This document shows, one piece after another, positions 34,239-43,287 of a stretch of DNA of 53,247 bases. The stretch spans positions 1-53,247 of the forward strand of contig NZ_JAULRU010000344.1 of the NCBI RefSeq assembly GCF_030518155.1, given 5' to 3'. How positions within the stretch are numbered: position 1 is the first letter of the stretch; every line of letters starts with the position of its first letter. The notes below the pieces were generated by a model. That model was not told the origin of the DNA. It saw only the letters and a program-made list of their open reading frames with translations, and did no database searches. The position numbers and the translations under genes are program-made. The DNA is from Gilvimarinus gilvus. GTDB lineage: Bacteria; Pseudomonadota; Gammaproteobacteria; Pseudomonadales; Cellvibrionaceae.

Positions 34239-34938
34239 TAATTACCACAACCTCCGGCGCTTCACCCTCTGCCAGTTCATAGTGCCAGGCTACATCCACA
34301 TCCAGCAACGCCATGGCATAGCGGCGCTCTGGGTCCGGGGTTTGGTATTGCGGGCGCGGGTCTTGCGCCAGCAGCTGGGTTATCAGGGTTTGCAGATCTT
34401 GCTGTAGGCGGTCGCTGTGTTGCTGGCAGTTGCGCATTGCCTCCGGGCTGAAGCTGACGTTCAGCTGTTTGGGTGGCTCCGGCGCCAGAGTATTGCTGGC
34501 GTGCAGAATGGCATCGGCATAGGGAATATAGGGTTTGATATCGAGCACCGGGGTGCCATCGAGCAGGTCATGGTCGCTGATCTGCAGGCTCACCCGCCCT
34601 TGGTGGGTGGTTATGCTATCGAGCTTCACCACCGACAATCCCAGCCGGTTGGGCCGGTTGGGCGAGCGGGTAGCGAAAACCCCGACTGTGCGGTTGCCCC
34701 CCAGGCGCGGTGGCCGAATACGAGGGCGAAAAGGCGCGGGTTTAAACTTGTGGAAAATAAACTCCACCCACACGTGCGAGCTTTGCTCGAGCCCGGTAAA
34801 CGCGTTCGGGTCGGCAAAGGGCGGGTATAGCTCAATAGTGGCGCGCGCAGCAGGCGCCAGTCCGCTTTGGCGGGGAATGCCAAATTTCTCGGTATAGCAA
34901 GAGTGAACCACGCCGATGGCTTCAAAGTTATAGGTCAT
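34210..34938 (-). CDS. trmO: tRNA (t6A37) N6-methyltransferase TrmO
   Basis: The 242-residue protein has the TrmO/YaeB beta-barrel signature: AIGVVHSCYTEKFGIPRQSG at the N-terminus, GLEQSSHVWVEFIFH, and GVFATRSPNRPNRLGLSVVKL. The last is the SAM-binding heart of the family. DGTPVLDIKPYIPYAD and a C-terminal extension follow. The enzyme N6-methylates t6A at position 37 of ACY-decoding threonine tRNAs. The last seven residues are encoded by the 7-bp tandem repeat, showing that the repeat has entered the coding end. Confidence 0.95.
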   Translation of the reverse strand: MTYNFEAIGVVHSCYTEKFGIPRQSGLAPAARATIELYPPFADPNAFTGLEQSSHVWVEFIFHKFKPAPFRPRIRPPRLGGNRTVGVFATRSPNRPNRLGLSVVKLDSITTHQGRVSLQISDHDLLDGTPVLDIKPYIPYADAILHASNTLAPEPPKQLNVSFSPEAMRNCQQHSDRLQQDLQTLITQLLAQDPRPQYQTPDPERRYAMALLDVDVAWHYELAEGEAPEVVVINVGRRTSDV

Positions 34939-34990
34939 CGGCGTATTTTACATGCTCACAGTGCATTCCAGGCGAGTATCTTGGTTCGCA

Positions 34991-37321
34991 CTACAGGGCT
35001 ATTTGTTGAGTGGTGTTAAGAGTGGTTTGCGCCACCTCTTGTTGGCGCGAGGCGCTGTCTGCCATGCTGCCAATAGATTGATCAGTATGCTCAACGGTGC
35101 GCAGTACATTGGCCAGTAGGTCGCGCATGGTACGGGTGCGTTCACATTCTTGCTCTGATGATTGCGCCAGTGCACCGATAATACGCTCCACCGCCTCAAC
35201 GGTTTCCTGAATGCTGGTGAGGGCACCCTGCGCGGTGGTGGTGTATTGCACACACTGGCTGGCGCTGACTTGTTCTGTTTCCAAACCGCTGGCGGTGGAT
35301 TGCACGGTTTGGCGCAGGCGGTCAATTAGCTGCTGAATTTCGCCGGTGGCTTCGTGGGTGCTGGCGGACAATCTGCGCACCTCATCGGCCACCACAGCAA
35401 AACCGCGGCCATGCTCGCCAGCGCGCGCCGCTTCAATGGCAGCGTTCAAAGCGAGCAAGTTCGTCTGCTCGGCCACGCCCTGAATAGTGTCCACCACAGC
35501 GACAATATCGTCAGCGGCAACGGTAAGCTCTTGCATCGACTGGCCAGAATGGGAGATTTGCGCTTGCAGGTTGGTGACCTGGCTGGCGACATCTTGCATG
35601 TGGTGGCGGCCAGTGCGGGCGGCTGTGCTGGCATCCTGCGTTTGCCCGGCCAGAGAATCCAGTTCGGTGCGAATGCTTTGTAGGGCATCATCAACTTGGT
35701 TGAGCATGGCGTCGACATTGCCCATTTCCCGGCGTTGGGTTTGTGCATCGCGTTGGCAGGCGGCACTGAGTTTTGCGTTTTCCGCGGCGCTGTCGGCGGT
35801 TTGGGCGGTTGACTCGTTCACGCTGGCCAAGGTATCGCGCAGGGTGCGGAACAGCTGGTTGAGGCCGCGGCTGATGTCTCCTACCTCGTCACTGCGTTGC
35901 GTTTCGAAATCCACGGCCAAACTTTGGCGGCGTGCTGCCTCGTCAATTGTGGCGGCTAAGCGCGCTAAGGGGTTTGCCAAATAGCGCGAGTAAAAAAAGG
36001 CGGCTATAGCGGCCAGCGCCAACAGCAACACTGCTGCGCCTGCCACACCGGTAATAATTTTTTGGCGCAGTTGGCTTAGGCTGGCGAATACCTCTTGGGG
36101 GGATTGCTGCACAATCAGAGCGTAGTCGCGATTGCCAAACCGAATGGGTTGCCAGCTGGTAAAACGTTCACGTGCCAGGTAATCGACGCCCAGCTCGGTA
36201 CCAGATGAACCGCTCAGGGCAAAATTCACCGCATCGGTAGCGGGTTTAAAGTGCCCCGCCGTTGAGCCGTAACGGACAATGGCATCCGCGTCGCTGCGCC
36301 GGCCAATTTGTTCAAGCTGCTGCACCAGCTGGTCGGGGTTTTCGCTGTATTCGCGCAGCTCGGTTATCACAGTGCCATTGCCATCGGTCAGGTAAACATC
36401 GCCAGTTTCCCCCAGGCCCATATCCTGCCAGTGTTGCTGACTGCTGAGTAATTCAGAAAAAACCTGTGCGGGTATTGCCGCTATTAGATAGCCCACAGGG
36501 CGTTCTGGGCTGTGGGCGTCGTGGTACACACCGATACCCAAGTACATAATGAGTTCGTCATAAGCGAAGGGCGCGTGCTCGAACTCGGATAAAGAGAATC
36601 GCTGGGGCTGCTCGCTCAGCTGACTGGCCGTAGCTGCCAGCTGGCCCGTGGCAAAGGGGCCTTTGGTTAGTGATGTGCCCAGCTGCGCGCCTTTACTCGC
36701 TGAGTAAATAACACGTTTGCGAGAGTGATCTACCAGCATCAAATCGCTCAAACCAAAGCGCTCAACAATGTCGCGAAAACTAGAGTGAAATTTGCGGTGT
36801 TGCTGCCCATAAATGGTGGCGTCGGAGCGATCACTCATGGTTGCCAATTCATTTGGCCAGCCCGGGTTGGTTTGCAGGTAGTTGTGTTGTATTAATTTGG
36901 CTTCATAGGTCATGCTTTCCAGCCAACGGTCGACGGGAGGCGCACTGGCGCCGCTGCGTTTTTGGTGCTGGCTGATGTACTCGGTGCGGTACCATTGCAG
37001 CAATTCGTCGTTAAGAGCGGCTTTATCGGTAATGCCCGCCTCGTAGCGGTAGGAGTCAAATGGGCGTACAAAGCTATACACCGCTTCTTGCACCAAGCGA
37101 CCTTTCGCCATAGATGCCAACATATCCTGATAGCTGCTAATGCGGTTGATGATCGCGTCTTCGCGGCTATTGGCCAGCGCTTCAAATTGATTGGTTAGGG
37201 CTTGCTCAATAGACTTGGATGAGCTATTCAGGGCAAGATAGGCGGTAGTCCCCGCTGCGCCTATCACTGCGATGACGGTCAGCGATAATGCACCGAGCAT
37301 AAGGCGGGTTGAGATTTTCAC
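34991..37321 (-). CDS. Methyl-accepting chemotaxis protein
   Basis: The 776-residue chemoreceptor has an N-terminal transmembrane helix (about 7-30), a large periplasmic sensor domain (about 35-425, Cache-like, with [19 protein letters not shown]) and a second transmembrane helix (about 426-448). A HAMP domain ([19 protein letters not shown]) and a signalling domain follow, with the invariant hairpin tip [20 protein letters not shown] and [18 protein letters not shown] start follows AGGAGACGTACT. The gene is transcribed away from the DUF922 gene, with a perfect inverted repeat between them. The ligand is unknown. Confidence 0.95.
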   Translation of the reverse strand: MKISTRLMLGALSLTVIAVIGAAGTTAYLALNSSSKSIEQALTNQFEALANSREDAIINRISSYQDMLASMAKGRLVQEAVYSFVRPFDSYRYEAGITDKAALNDELLQWYRTEYISQHQKRSGASAPPVDRWLESMTYEAKLIQHNYLQTNPGWPNELATMSDRSDATIYGQQHRKFHSSFRDIVERFGLSDLMLVDHSRKRVIYSASKGAQLGTSLTKGPFATGQLAATASQLSEQPQRFSLSEFEHAPFAYDELIMYLGIGVYHDAHSPERPVGYLIAAIPAQVFSELLSSQQHWQDMGLGETGDVYLTDGNGTVITELREYSENPDQLVQQLEQIGRRSDADAIVRYGSTAGHFKPATDAVNFALSGSSGTELGVDYLARERFTSWQPIRFGNRDYALIVQQSPQEVFASLSQLRQKIITGVAGAAVLLLALAAIAAFFYSRYLANPLARLAATIDEAARRQSLAVDFETQRSDEVGDISRGLNQLFRTLRDTLASVNESTAQTADSAAENAKLSAACQRDAQTQRREMGNVDAMLNQVDDALQSIRTELDSLAGQTQDASTAARTGRHHMQDVASQVTNLQAQISHSGQSMQELTVAADDIVAVVDTIQGVAEQTNLLALNAAIEAARAGEHGRGFAVVADEVRRLSASTHEATGEIQQLIDRLRQTVQSTASGLETEQVSASQCVQYTTTAQGALTSIQETVEAVERIIGALAQSSEQECERTRTMRDLLANVLRTVEHTDQSIGSMADSASRQQEVAQTTLNTTQQIAL

Positions 37322-37350
37322 AGTACGTCTCCTTTGCTAAGGGGACCAAA

Positions 37351-37398
37351 ATAAGACGGATTTATGACGCTTCGGTTACAAAGTGACGTCCGTCTTAT
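37351..37398. promoter_or_regulatory. Inverted repeat between divergent chemoreceptor and DUF922 genes
   Basis: ATAAGACGGA (37351-37360) and TCCGTCTTAT (37389-37398) are perfect 10-bp inverse copies with a 28-base spacer. The position in a divergent promoter region suggests an operator or paired binding site. No regulator is identified. Confidence 0.5.
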
Positions 37399-37463
37399 GA
37401 AGAATTTGGCGACACGATGATAGTTTGACGTCTGTGTGATTTTGGTGATTTGAAGGAGAGAAA

Positions 37464-38075
37464 ATGTCAATTTTTTGTGGCGCAAAACGAGCGGCTGTAA
37501 AGACGCTTATCGCCCTGCCCCTGTTGGTTGTTAGCACCCTGGCGCAGGCTGAAGTGAGAGAGACCATCGACTACGTATACTACGAAATTGCTGATCCGGC
37601 GATAAACGGAAAAACCTTAAAGCACAGTTTGGATACGGCCAGCCCTGTGGTAAAGGCGGGCGTCAAACGCCATGGTGAAAACCGCTGGTTGATGCGCTGG
37701 AAGCCGCAGACGCAAATTGCAGGGGACGTCTGCAAAATCACTGACGTGGTGGTGGATCTGGACGCGCTTATATTGCTACCCGAGCTCGCTTCGCAAGACG
37801 ACGCCGTACAGCAAAAATTTAATGGTTATGTGGAGCTGCTGCAAGAGCATTTATTGCTGCATTATATTATTGCCATACAGGCGGCGAATAAAATTGAGTT
37901 AGACATTACCAACCTTGAGCCAGGCGTCGACTGCGATAGCTTGCTTCAGCAGGCTGACGATACCGCCAAAGCCATTGTGGCGCAGTACCGGGAAAAAGAG
38001 CAGGGGCTGGATGAAATGACTAACTTTGGCGCCGAGCAAGGCGTGGTGCTAAAAGATGACCCTAAGGAACACTAA
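37464..38075 (+). CDS. DUF922-family exported protein with altered zinc motif
   Basis: The 203-residue protein has a signal peptide (LIALPLLVVSTLAQA) and the DUF922 core: YYEIADPAINGKTLKHSLD, WKPQTQIAGDVCKITDVVVDLD-type strands, and the metal-binding helix. DUF922 proteins are predicted secreted zinc proteases with HExxH. Here the helix reads EHLLLHYIIA, so His129 and His133 remain but the catalytic Glu is Leu. It may bind metal without proteolysis. AAGGAGAG provides the ribosome site. Confidence 0.8.
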   Translation: MSIFCGAKRAAVKTLIALPLLVVSTLAQAEVRETIDYVYYEIADPAINGKTLKHSLDTASPVVKAGVKRHGENRWLMRWKPQTQIAGDVCKITDVVVDLDALILLPELASQDDAVQQKFNGYVELLQEHLLLHYIIAIQAANKIELDITNLEPGVDCDSLLQQADDTAKAIVAQYREKEQGLDEMTNFGAEQGVVLKDDPKEH

Positions 38076-38159
38076 GTTGTATTTGTTTAGACAAAATTGA
38101 ATGGCAGTAATTGGGTGAATGCCAGGCAGGCAGTCGGATCGATAACAAGGAGTAATTTC

Positions 38160-38519
38160 ATGAGATTTTCAGGTTTTTCTCGTCCCAGTAAACCCTTATC
38201 TTGCCTTGGGTTGGCTGCTGCATTGGTCTTTGTGGCGATTGGTTGGCTACAAGTAATACCCAATGCAGGTGTCTTCGGGTGGATTTGGACAATCGGCGCG
38301 TTAGTGATAGCGATTTATCACGTATTTAATATTGTTCTTCCTCAGGGCGTGCCTGAAACGACGTACGATTTCGCCTCTGGGCAAGGTAATCTGTTAGGTG
38401 GGCGCTCCACGTTAACGGTTGAGGAGCGGCTTGCGCAACCTAGAGCATTGCGGGCAAAGGGCGTTGTTAGTGAGCAAGAGTATCAGCACCAGCGACAAAG
38501 AATTTTGGCCACGCTATAA
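38160..38519 (+). CDS. Small two-helix membrane protein with SHOCT-like tail
   Basis: The 119-residue protein starts at the ATG at 38160, preceded by AAGGAGTAATTTC; an upstream in-frame ATG lacks such a site. Two hydrophobic helices (about 17-35 and 43-62) are followed by a cytoplasmic tail with LRAKGVVSEQEYQHQRQRIL. This fits the SHOCT pattern (short C-terminal amphipathic helix after an iseeEfe-type motif) implicated in oligomerisation. Function unknown. Confidence 0.75.
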   Translation: MRFSGFSRPSKPLSCLGLAAALVFVAIGWLQVIPNAGVFGWIWTIGALVIAIYHVFNIVLPQGVPETTYDFASGQGNLLGGRSTLTVEERLAQPRALRAKGVVSEQEYQHQRQRILATL

Positions 38520-38555
38520 CGGTGCCAGTGCCATCAATGAGTTCTGTGAAAAGGG

Positions 38556-39383
38556 CTAAAATCTTGCGACAAGTTGAACAAACGCGCCGGTCATCCTGTT
38601 CTCAAATTCTAGTTTGTAATTGGCCGTGTCTTCGCGCAGGCGAATCGTGTTTGTACCGATGCCTGCACCAACGCCAATATTGGGGGTGAAGAAATAATCC
38701 ATGCCCAACCGATTGTCGGTATAAACGCCGCTCAAATTATCAAAAGACAGAGCAAATGCTGACAGGTTGTAAAACCAACGCCAGTTTTCAGTGATGTTGT
38801 ACCGAAACCCTATCGATGCCACTGGCAGCGGTAAAGTGGTTTCTATTTTTTCTGCCTGAGCTCCGGTGTAGATTCCCTCGCCATTTATGGCGAATTCAAT
38901 CTGGCTGATATGTAAACCGCCGCCCGCGTTCAGCTCGACCTTGTCCGTTTTATAAAAAGACCATAGGTAGCCTATTTGAGCGGTGGTATAGGTTAAATCG
39001 GAGTCAACTTGGGCGCCCACCGGAATCGTTATTTCATCACCCGCCGTATTCACCCAATTTATATCTCTATTGAGCTCGACAGAACCTTGTGAACCTATAC
39101 GATACACTGAGTAGGTTAATGAGTGATTTTGATTAAAGTGAAAGCGTCCATCAATTTTGAGAATGCTGCTATCTTCTTCCATATCGAGCGTATCGTTCAG
39201 CCGCACAGCGGCGCCAAAGCCTGACTCTCGCTCGGCGACAGACATGGTGCCCTCAAAGCGATCGACCAGGTATGCACCCACCCATAGCTCATTCTTATAG
39301 TCAGTTGCACCAGCCGATACGCAGGCAAATGTTGATGTAAGTAGAACGGTGGCACATACGGGTAGGCGAGCAAAGATCGTCAA
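38556..39383 (-). CDS. Outer-membrane beta-barrel protein
   Basis: The 275-residue protein has a signal peptide (VLLTSTFACVSAGA) and alternating hydrophobic/polar strands throughout, with aromatic girdle residues (for example YRIGSQGSVEL, WRWFYNLSAFAL). It ends in VQLVARF, the C-terminal Phe needed for Bam-dependent insertion. The barrel has about 10-12 strands. It has no recognisable transport or enzyme signature. It is a stand-alone gene. Confidence 0.75.
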   Translation of the reverse strand: MTIFARLPVCATVLLTSTFACVSAGATDYKNELWVGAYLVDRFEGTMSVAERESGFGAAVRLNDTLDMEEDSSILKIDGRFHFNQNHSLTYSVYRIGSQGSVELNRDINWVNTAGDEITIPVGAQVDSDLTYTTAQIGYLWSFYKTDKVELNAGGGLHISQIEFAINGEGIYTGAQAEKIETTLPLPVASIGFRYNITENWRWFYNLSAFALSFDNLSGVYTDNRLGMDYFFTPNIGVGAGIGTNTIRLREDTANYKLEFENRMTGAFVQLVARF

Positions 39384-39590
39384 AGCTGGGGTCCTCTGGA
39401 ATTCATATTCTCAGCTTGGTGCATCGGAGGCTGGATAGTACCTTGTTTTCTGGTTAAAAGGGAACTTCAAAAGAGAGAGTGCGTGTAAGCTACCCGCATC
39501 TTCACGGATAGCGCCATTTTGTAGTATTGATTTTGCCGCTGCCTCTCAAAATCACGCAGGCAGTGCAGTAATGAGTGCGGAACGTGATTT

Positions 39591-40082
39591 TTACGCTGAA
39601 GTGGGTGTCTGCCCGCTAAATTGATGTCGGAGACGCAGTGTAACCGAAACAATATAGGCACAAAGCAGAGCCGAAAATGCGCTGAAGTGCAAAGCATCGG
39701 TGGTAGTGACATGGCCAAAGGAAAACTCCACTCGTGGCACAGCAAAGGAAGCCGCAAAGGCAAATAATGCATACGCAACCAGTATGACTTCATGCCTTAT
39801 TAGGTCAGAGTGCCCGAGGCTTCGGATTGAAGGCAGGCTTAGTAAGAGCCTTACCCAGAGTGGCTTTTCAACGTAATCATCTTTTGCTGTGCTCATGGCG
39901 TATAGCTCCCGCTCTAGTAAGTCGACGTCAATTTCAAAAGTCGTCGCCAGAGCCCGAAGTGAGGCATAACTCACCCGGTGGCCCGCCTCAGCACGCTGAA
40001 CCGTGCGCAGGCTTAGACCGGTGGCCTCAGCCAATCGTTCCTGGGAAAGGCCTATGTCTTCCCTTAGCTTTCTAATCTGCAT
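39591..40082 (-). CDS. XRE-type helix-turn-helix regulator with C-terminal membrane helices
   Basis: The 163-residue protein begins MQIRKLREDIGLSQERLAEATG, followed by LSLRTVQRAEAGHRVSY: a Cro/C1-type HTH covering residues 1-55. Two hydrophobic helices follow (about 95-115 and 128-148). A membrane-bound HTH of this kind may respond to envelope state. I chose the ATG at 40082, which follows GGAGAATCGC; the one ten codons earlier lacks a good site. Confidence 0.85.
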   Translation of the reverse strand: MQIRKLREDIGLSQERLAEATGLSLRTVQRAEAGHRVSYASLRALATTFEIDVDLLERELYAMSTAKDDYVEKPLWVRLLLSLPSIRSLGHSDLIRHEVILVAYALFAFAASFAVPRVEFSFGHVTTTDALHFSAFSALLCAYIVSVTLRLRHQFSGQTPTSA

Positions 40083-40243
40083 GCGATTCTCCGGTGGCGA
40101 CACGTCAAACATAGCCCGGTTGACCCACTGTCGGTGACGACAGTAGCCGCCAAATTACCCGCCACCTGTACAATTTCGAGAAAATTCAGCTTGTTTATAG
40201 TAATTTAGCCCAAATTGGTGCAAATGCAGATTTATGTTAGCTC

Positions 40244-40777
40244 CTAAGACTTGCCCACAAAGAACAATATTTCAGCTCTTCTGGGGTGGTCTTTTATCCA
40301 CAGCCTAAATTGATTGGCCTTTTCGGTATCTTCAGAGCCCAAAATTTCAGTAAATCGTTCAATGTGTTTCGCTTCTGATATTTCTTTTCGTACCTTTCTT
40401 TGCCATACATCGCTGAAAACAGCAGGGAAATTCTTTGACAGCTTTAATGACTTGAGCAGCTCCCACTCACCACCATCAATCCAGGCTTCATCACAGCTGC
40501 CGCATAGGTCCAGCTTATTATTTGTGGAGCCTGAAATGGTGTATTTGGTCATCAATCGTTGACACTTTGGGCAACTTAAGGCGGTTTGACTGTCCTCGGG
40601 CTGTTCAACGGACACCTCCGAGTCAATCTCATCGTTGTTGGCGGACCTTTCGGCCCAGTCACGATAGTACAAAAGGGACACCAAAGTGCCACCGCAGTCC
40701 CTGCATCCTAGAACCGGAAGCTCCTCATCAAGTTTGGTGGGGCTCAAATTATTGTTTTTACAGGTTGGACATTTCAT
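40244..40777 (-). CDS. TFIIB-type zinc-ribbon protein
   Basis: The 177-residue protein has two zinc-ribbon units. The first is MKCPTCKNNNL with GCRDCGG (residues 2-34). The second is LSCPKCQRLMTKY with LDLCGSCDEAWIDGGEW (about 67-105), matching the zf-TFIIB pattern in which CxxC-like ribbons precede a DGGEWE motif. A helical C-terminus follows. The ATG at 40777 follows AAGGAAGATAAT. Function of this bacterial family is unknown. Confidence 0.85.
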   Translation of the reverse strand: MKCPTCKNNNLSPTKLDEELPVLGCRDCGGTLVSLLYYRDWAERSANNDEIDSEVSVEQPEDSQTALSCPKCQRLMTKYTISGSTNNKLDLCGSCDEAWIDGGEWELLKSLKLSKNFPAVFSDVWQRKVRKEISEAKHIERFTEILGSEDTEKANQFRLWIKDHPRRAEILFFVGKS

Positions 40778-40882
40778 ATTATCTTCCTTGTTTGGTTTCA
40801 CACATTAAGTAGAGCGGTTTTAGTATTTACAAATCTGTGCCTACTGCTGCAATGGAGTTAGGCCTACTGTCAGTTTAATAGA

Positions 40883-41758
40883 CTACACCTTACCCCGCCG
40901 CACTTGCCCTGGCCGCAAGCCAAATTCCTTGAGGAACGCCCTGCTAAAAGCCGCTTCTGATCGGTAGCCAACGGCAAAGGCAATGTTCAGTAAAATGTCC
41001 CCATCTGACAATAAACTCCAGGCCTGTTGCATGCGCCACCATGTAAGATATCGCATTGCCGTCCAGTTGCTTTGGCTAAAGGTTTTTGCAAACACAGTGC
41101 GGGACATGTTGCATTTTAGTGCCAAAGTTTCTAGTGTCCAGCTCCGCTCAGGGTGCCGATGTATGGCCTCCAGTGCCGGGCGTATCTTTTCCATACTGTA
41201 TAGCTTTAGAATTCCGCCGTTGTTGGTGCTGACGGAAAATCCTTGTAGTACGTAAATGAAAATAAGCTCGCATAAGCGATCCAGCACCAGGGGGTTAGGC
41301 TGTACCGAGTAACTTTCTCGGCGGATAAGTGTAAGCAGTTGGGGCAGCCAGCTCTTAGAGTCATTGGCGCTCACTATTAGGTGAGAAGGCAACGCGTCTA
41401 GCAACGTAATGTGCGCTCTATGTTCAAAAGTCACCTTGCCACATAGCATCGCCACAGCATTATCCTGAGCCAGACTGTAGGGCAGGTGTTGCTGTTGTCC
41501 CGTCTGTGGCTTGGTGGGGAGCATTGTATGACGCGTCTCGCGGGGGAATATCACCATGTCCCCGGTTTGCAGTAATTGCTCTTTTTCTCCGGGAATGAGC
41601 AGTAGGCATTCGCCTTCCACCGGAAGGTGGAAGCAAGTTTGCCCCAACTCGCTTTCGGGAATGAGCCAGTCACCACATACCTTGGCATTATGGTAAACCT
41701 CTGCCCTCAGGCGGAGCAGCTTGAGTAGTTCACACAGCATAATAGTACGATAGGTCAT
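40883..41758 (-). CDS. AraC-family regulator with cupin-like N-terminal domain
   Basis: In this 291-residue protein, an N-terminal cupin domain (about 20-165, with GECLLLIPGEKEQLLQTGDMVIFPRETRH-type strands) precedes two HTH motifs. The motifs are WTLETLALKCNMSRTVFAKTF and NIAFAVGYRSEAAFSRAFLKEFG. It belongs to the cupin_6/AraC subgroup that often controls a divergent neighbour. The AhpD-like gene 78 bases away on the other strand is the likely target. Confidence 0.9.
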   Translation of the reverse strand: MTYRTIMLCELLKLLRLRAEVYHNAKVCGDWLIPESELGQTCFHLPVEGECLLLIPGEKEQLLQTGDMVIFPRETRHTMLPTKPQTGQQQHLPYSLAQDNAVAMLCGKVTFEHRAHITLLDALPSHLIVSANDSKSWLPQLLTLIRRESYSVQPNPLVLDRLCELIFIYVLQGFSVSTNNGGILKLYSMEKIRPALEAIHRHPERSWTLETLALKCNMSRTVFAKTFSQSNWTAMRYLTWWRMQQAWSLLSDGDILLNIAFAVGYRSEAAFSRAFLKEFGLRPGQVRRGKV

Positions 41759-41836
41759 AAAATAAGTATTTTAGGTGATTAATCGTGCCGTTAGCTAGGT
41801 TTAAACTGCGTTTTCCAACTTACCAGGAGAATTCAG

Positions 41837-42373
41837 ATGACCACATTCAGTTCACACAGTATTGACAGCCTTGACGGCGAAGCCCGGGAGCTGCTCGAAG
41901 GTGTAAATCAAGCGTTCGGCTTTGTTCCCGAGCTGTTTTCTTACATGGCTGAAGCGCCAGTCACCATAAAAGCTTACCTGCAATTGAATCAGTTGCTGCA
42001 GGAAACGTCCTTTAGCAACCAGCAATTACAGGTAGCATTGCTCGCTGTTTCACTGGAAAATAACTGTAAATTTTGCGCAGCAGCCCATACTTTTTCGGCG
42101 AAAAAGCATTCGGTTAATGTGCAAACACTGGATGCGCTGTTGGCAGGTGGCGATATTGCCAACCAAGAGGAGGCGGTGTTGGTGAGTACCGTGCGCGCAG
42201 TTGTAAAGCAGCGTGGCTGGGTAGATGCCAAAGTCTTAGAGGATTTTTTCAATGCAGGGTTTTCTCACAAGCACTACCTGGAGCTTCAGATCGTGGTGGC
42301 AATAAAAACGCTATCGAACTACATTAACCATCAGATAGAGCCCGACATCAACCCAGAGTTCTTGTCGGCATAA
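41837..42373 (+). CDS. Carboxymuconolactone decarboxylase/AhpD-like protein
   Basis: The 178-residue protein has the AhpD-like helical core with the redox pair and His in NNCKFCAAAHTFSAKK, the alkylhydroperoxidase-type CxxCxxxH motif. SLDGEARELLEGVNQAFGFVP-type N-terminal helices precede it. It may reduce peroxides or handle a reactive ligand. CCAGGAGAATTCAG gives a good ribosome site. It is divergent from the AraC regulator. Its TAA stop lies in the GCATAAC core of an attC-like structure, and a GTTAGCTAG 9-mer occurs both at 41791 and just after its end. Confidence 0.88.
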   Translation: MTTFSSHSIDSLDGEARELLEGVNQAFGFVPELFSYMAEAPVTIKAYLQLNQLLQETSFSNQQLQVALLAVSLENNCKFCAAAHTFSAKKHSVNVQTLDALLAGGDIANQEEAVLVSTVRAVVKQRGWVDAKVLEDFFNAGFSHKHYLELQIVVAIKTLSNYINHQIEPDINPEFLSA

Positions 42374-42448
42374 CCGCTCTTCAGTATCGCACGCAAGTAT
42401 CACAATGCCGATGCTTGTGTGCTGGTATTGTCGATATGATGGTTAGCT
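42368..42448. other. attC-like imperfect palindrome between AhpD-like and zinc-motif genes
   Basis: The 81-bp stretch runs from GCATAAC to GTTAGCT and forms a long imperfect stem: TAACC/GGTTA outside, CAGTATCGCACGCAAG against CTTGTGTGCTGGTATTG inside. Read on the minus strand it ends GCGGTTA, like the array sites. Stops of both flanking genes fall in the cores. One core deviates from RYYYAAC, so the call is tentative. Confidence 0.45.
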
Positions 42449-42716
42449 AGCTGTCGAGTGCAACCCCGCAAAAAGGGCAATAATGTATTGGGATAACGGT
42501 GTGGTAGGTTATCTCATCAACATACTCGGCTTCGCCCATTCTGACTTCCTCCTCCGCGGCATAATGTATATTGTGCAAGTGCCAAAGGTTCTGAGATTCG
42601 CCTTCAATCTCCGTGCAGTGGGCGATACGGTCATTGCGTGGGAATTCATTTTTATTGCAGATATGCTCTGCGTCGTAAATGGCCCCTGCGCCATCGCCTA
42701 GCTCGTTTAGTTCCAT
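42447..42716 (-). CDS. Small protein with C-terminal CPxCG zinc-knuckle motif
   Basis: I do not recognise a named family for this 89-residue protein. It is acidic, with two His/Cys-rich ends: DAEHICNKN near the N-terminus and IPIHYCPFCGVAL at the C-terminus. The same terminal pattern (I-x-H-C-P-Y-C-G) occurs in the cassette protein at 45506-45799, so the two may share a domain. AAGGAAAAGCC precedes the ATG. It lies beside an attC-like site, so it may be an old cassette gene. Confidence 0.65.
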   Translation of the reverse strand: MELNELGDGAGAIYDAEHICNKNEFPRNDRIAHCTEIEGESQNLWHLHNIHYAAEEEVRMGEAEYVDEITYHTVIPIHYCPFCGVALDS

Positions 42717-42768
42717 GGCTTTTCCTTACGGGCTCTTATCGCTTTTCGTACCGTAGATTGTTGTCGAA

Positions 42769-42794
42769 CTTGATAAGAGGCACGCCTTATCAAG
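42769..42794. terminator. Hairpin downstream of the DUF1330 gene
   Basis: Perfect arms CTTGATAAG and CTTATCAAG enclose AGGCACGC. It is placed after the DUF1330 gene on the minus strand, before the small zinc-motif gene. No T-run, so a terminator role is only probable. Confidence 0.5.
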
Positions 42795-42841
42795 CCGTTG
42801 CCAAAAAATAAAATTATTTAAATATGACCAGTTTCGCCAAG

Positions 42842-43135
42842 CTAAAGGCATCCATCAACCTTCAGTATTCGACCAGTGGTTGAGCGGTTAAAAACATCTA
42901 TGAGCTCTGACTTTGATCTTTCCTGGATAAAGCCATCGGCAGCTTCTGTGGTGGGAAATTCAATGACGACGGCATATTGAGGTATTGAATCACCATCGCG
43001 TATTACTTCGGGTTCTGCGCCTTTTACGATGTACCTTCCGCCATGTCTTTCTATAAGCTCGGGAATGCGCGTGGCGTAATCCATAAAGCCTTCCATTTCT
43101 TTAATATTTACATCGACAAGGATGTAGCTGCGCAT
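42842..43135 (-). CDS. DUF1330 family protein
   Basis: The 97-residue protein has a dimeric alpha+beta barrel fold. Typical DUF1330 features are YILVDVNIKEMEGFMDYA, IERHGGRYIVKGAEPEVI and VVIEFPTTEAADGF. The fold is ferredoxin-like. Enzymatic roles are unproven for the family. It is a single gene, on the minus strand like its neighbours. Confidence 0.92.
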   Translation of the reverse strand: MRSYILVDVNIKEMEGFMDYATRIPELIERHGGRYIVKGAEPEVIRDGDSIPQYAVVIEFPTTEAADGFIQERSKSELIDVFNRSTTGRILKVDGCL

Positions 43136-43287
43136 TGTTATTTGCCTTTTGTACCGATTTTTAACTGGATTGTGGTTGTAGGGGGGGCATGTTCGCCAAC
43201 TATTTTCTGTGGCGCTTGTTGCCCAAACAAGCGTAACCCCAAAGTTCAGTCTGCGCCGCTCTTCGATCTTCGTTAGCCGCGCGGGGT

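Noticed and set aside
43204-43280. attC-like site (GCGTAAC...GTTAGCC) after the metalloprotease gene
   Set aside because: The cores are present by chance: the interior is not self-complementary, apart from a separate CGCTTGTT/AACAAGCG hairpin.
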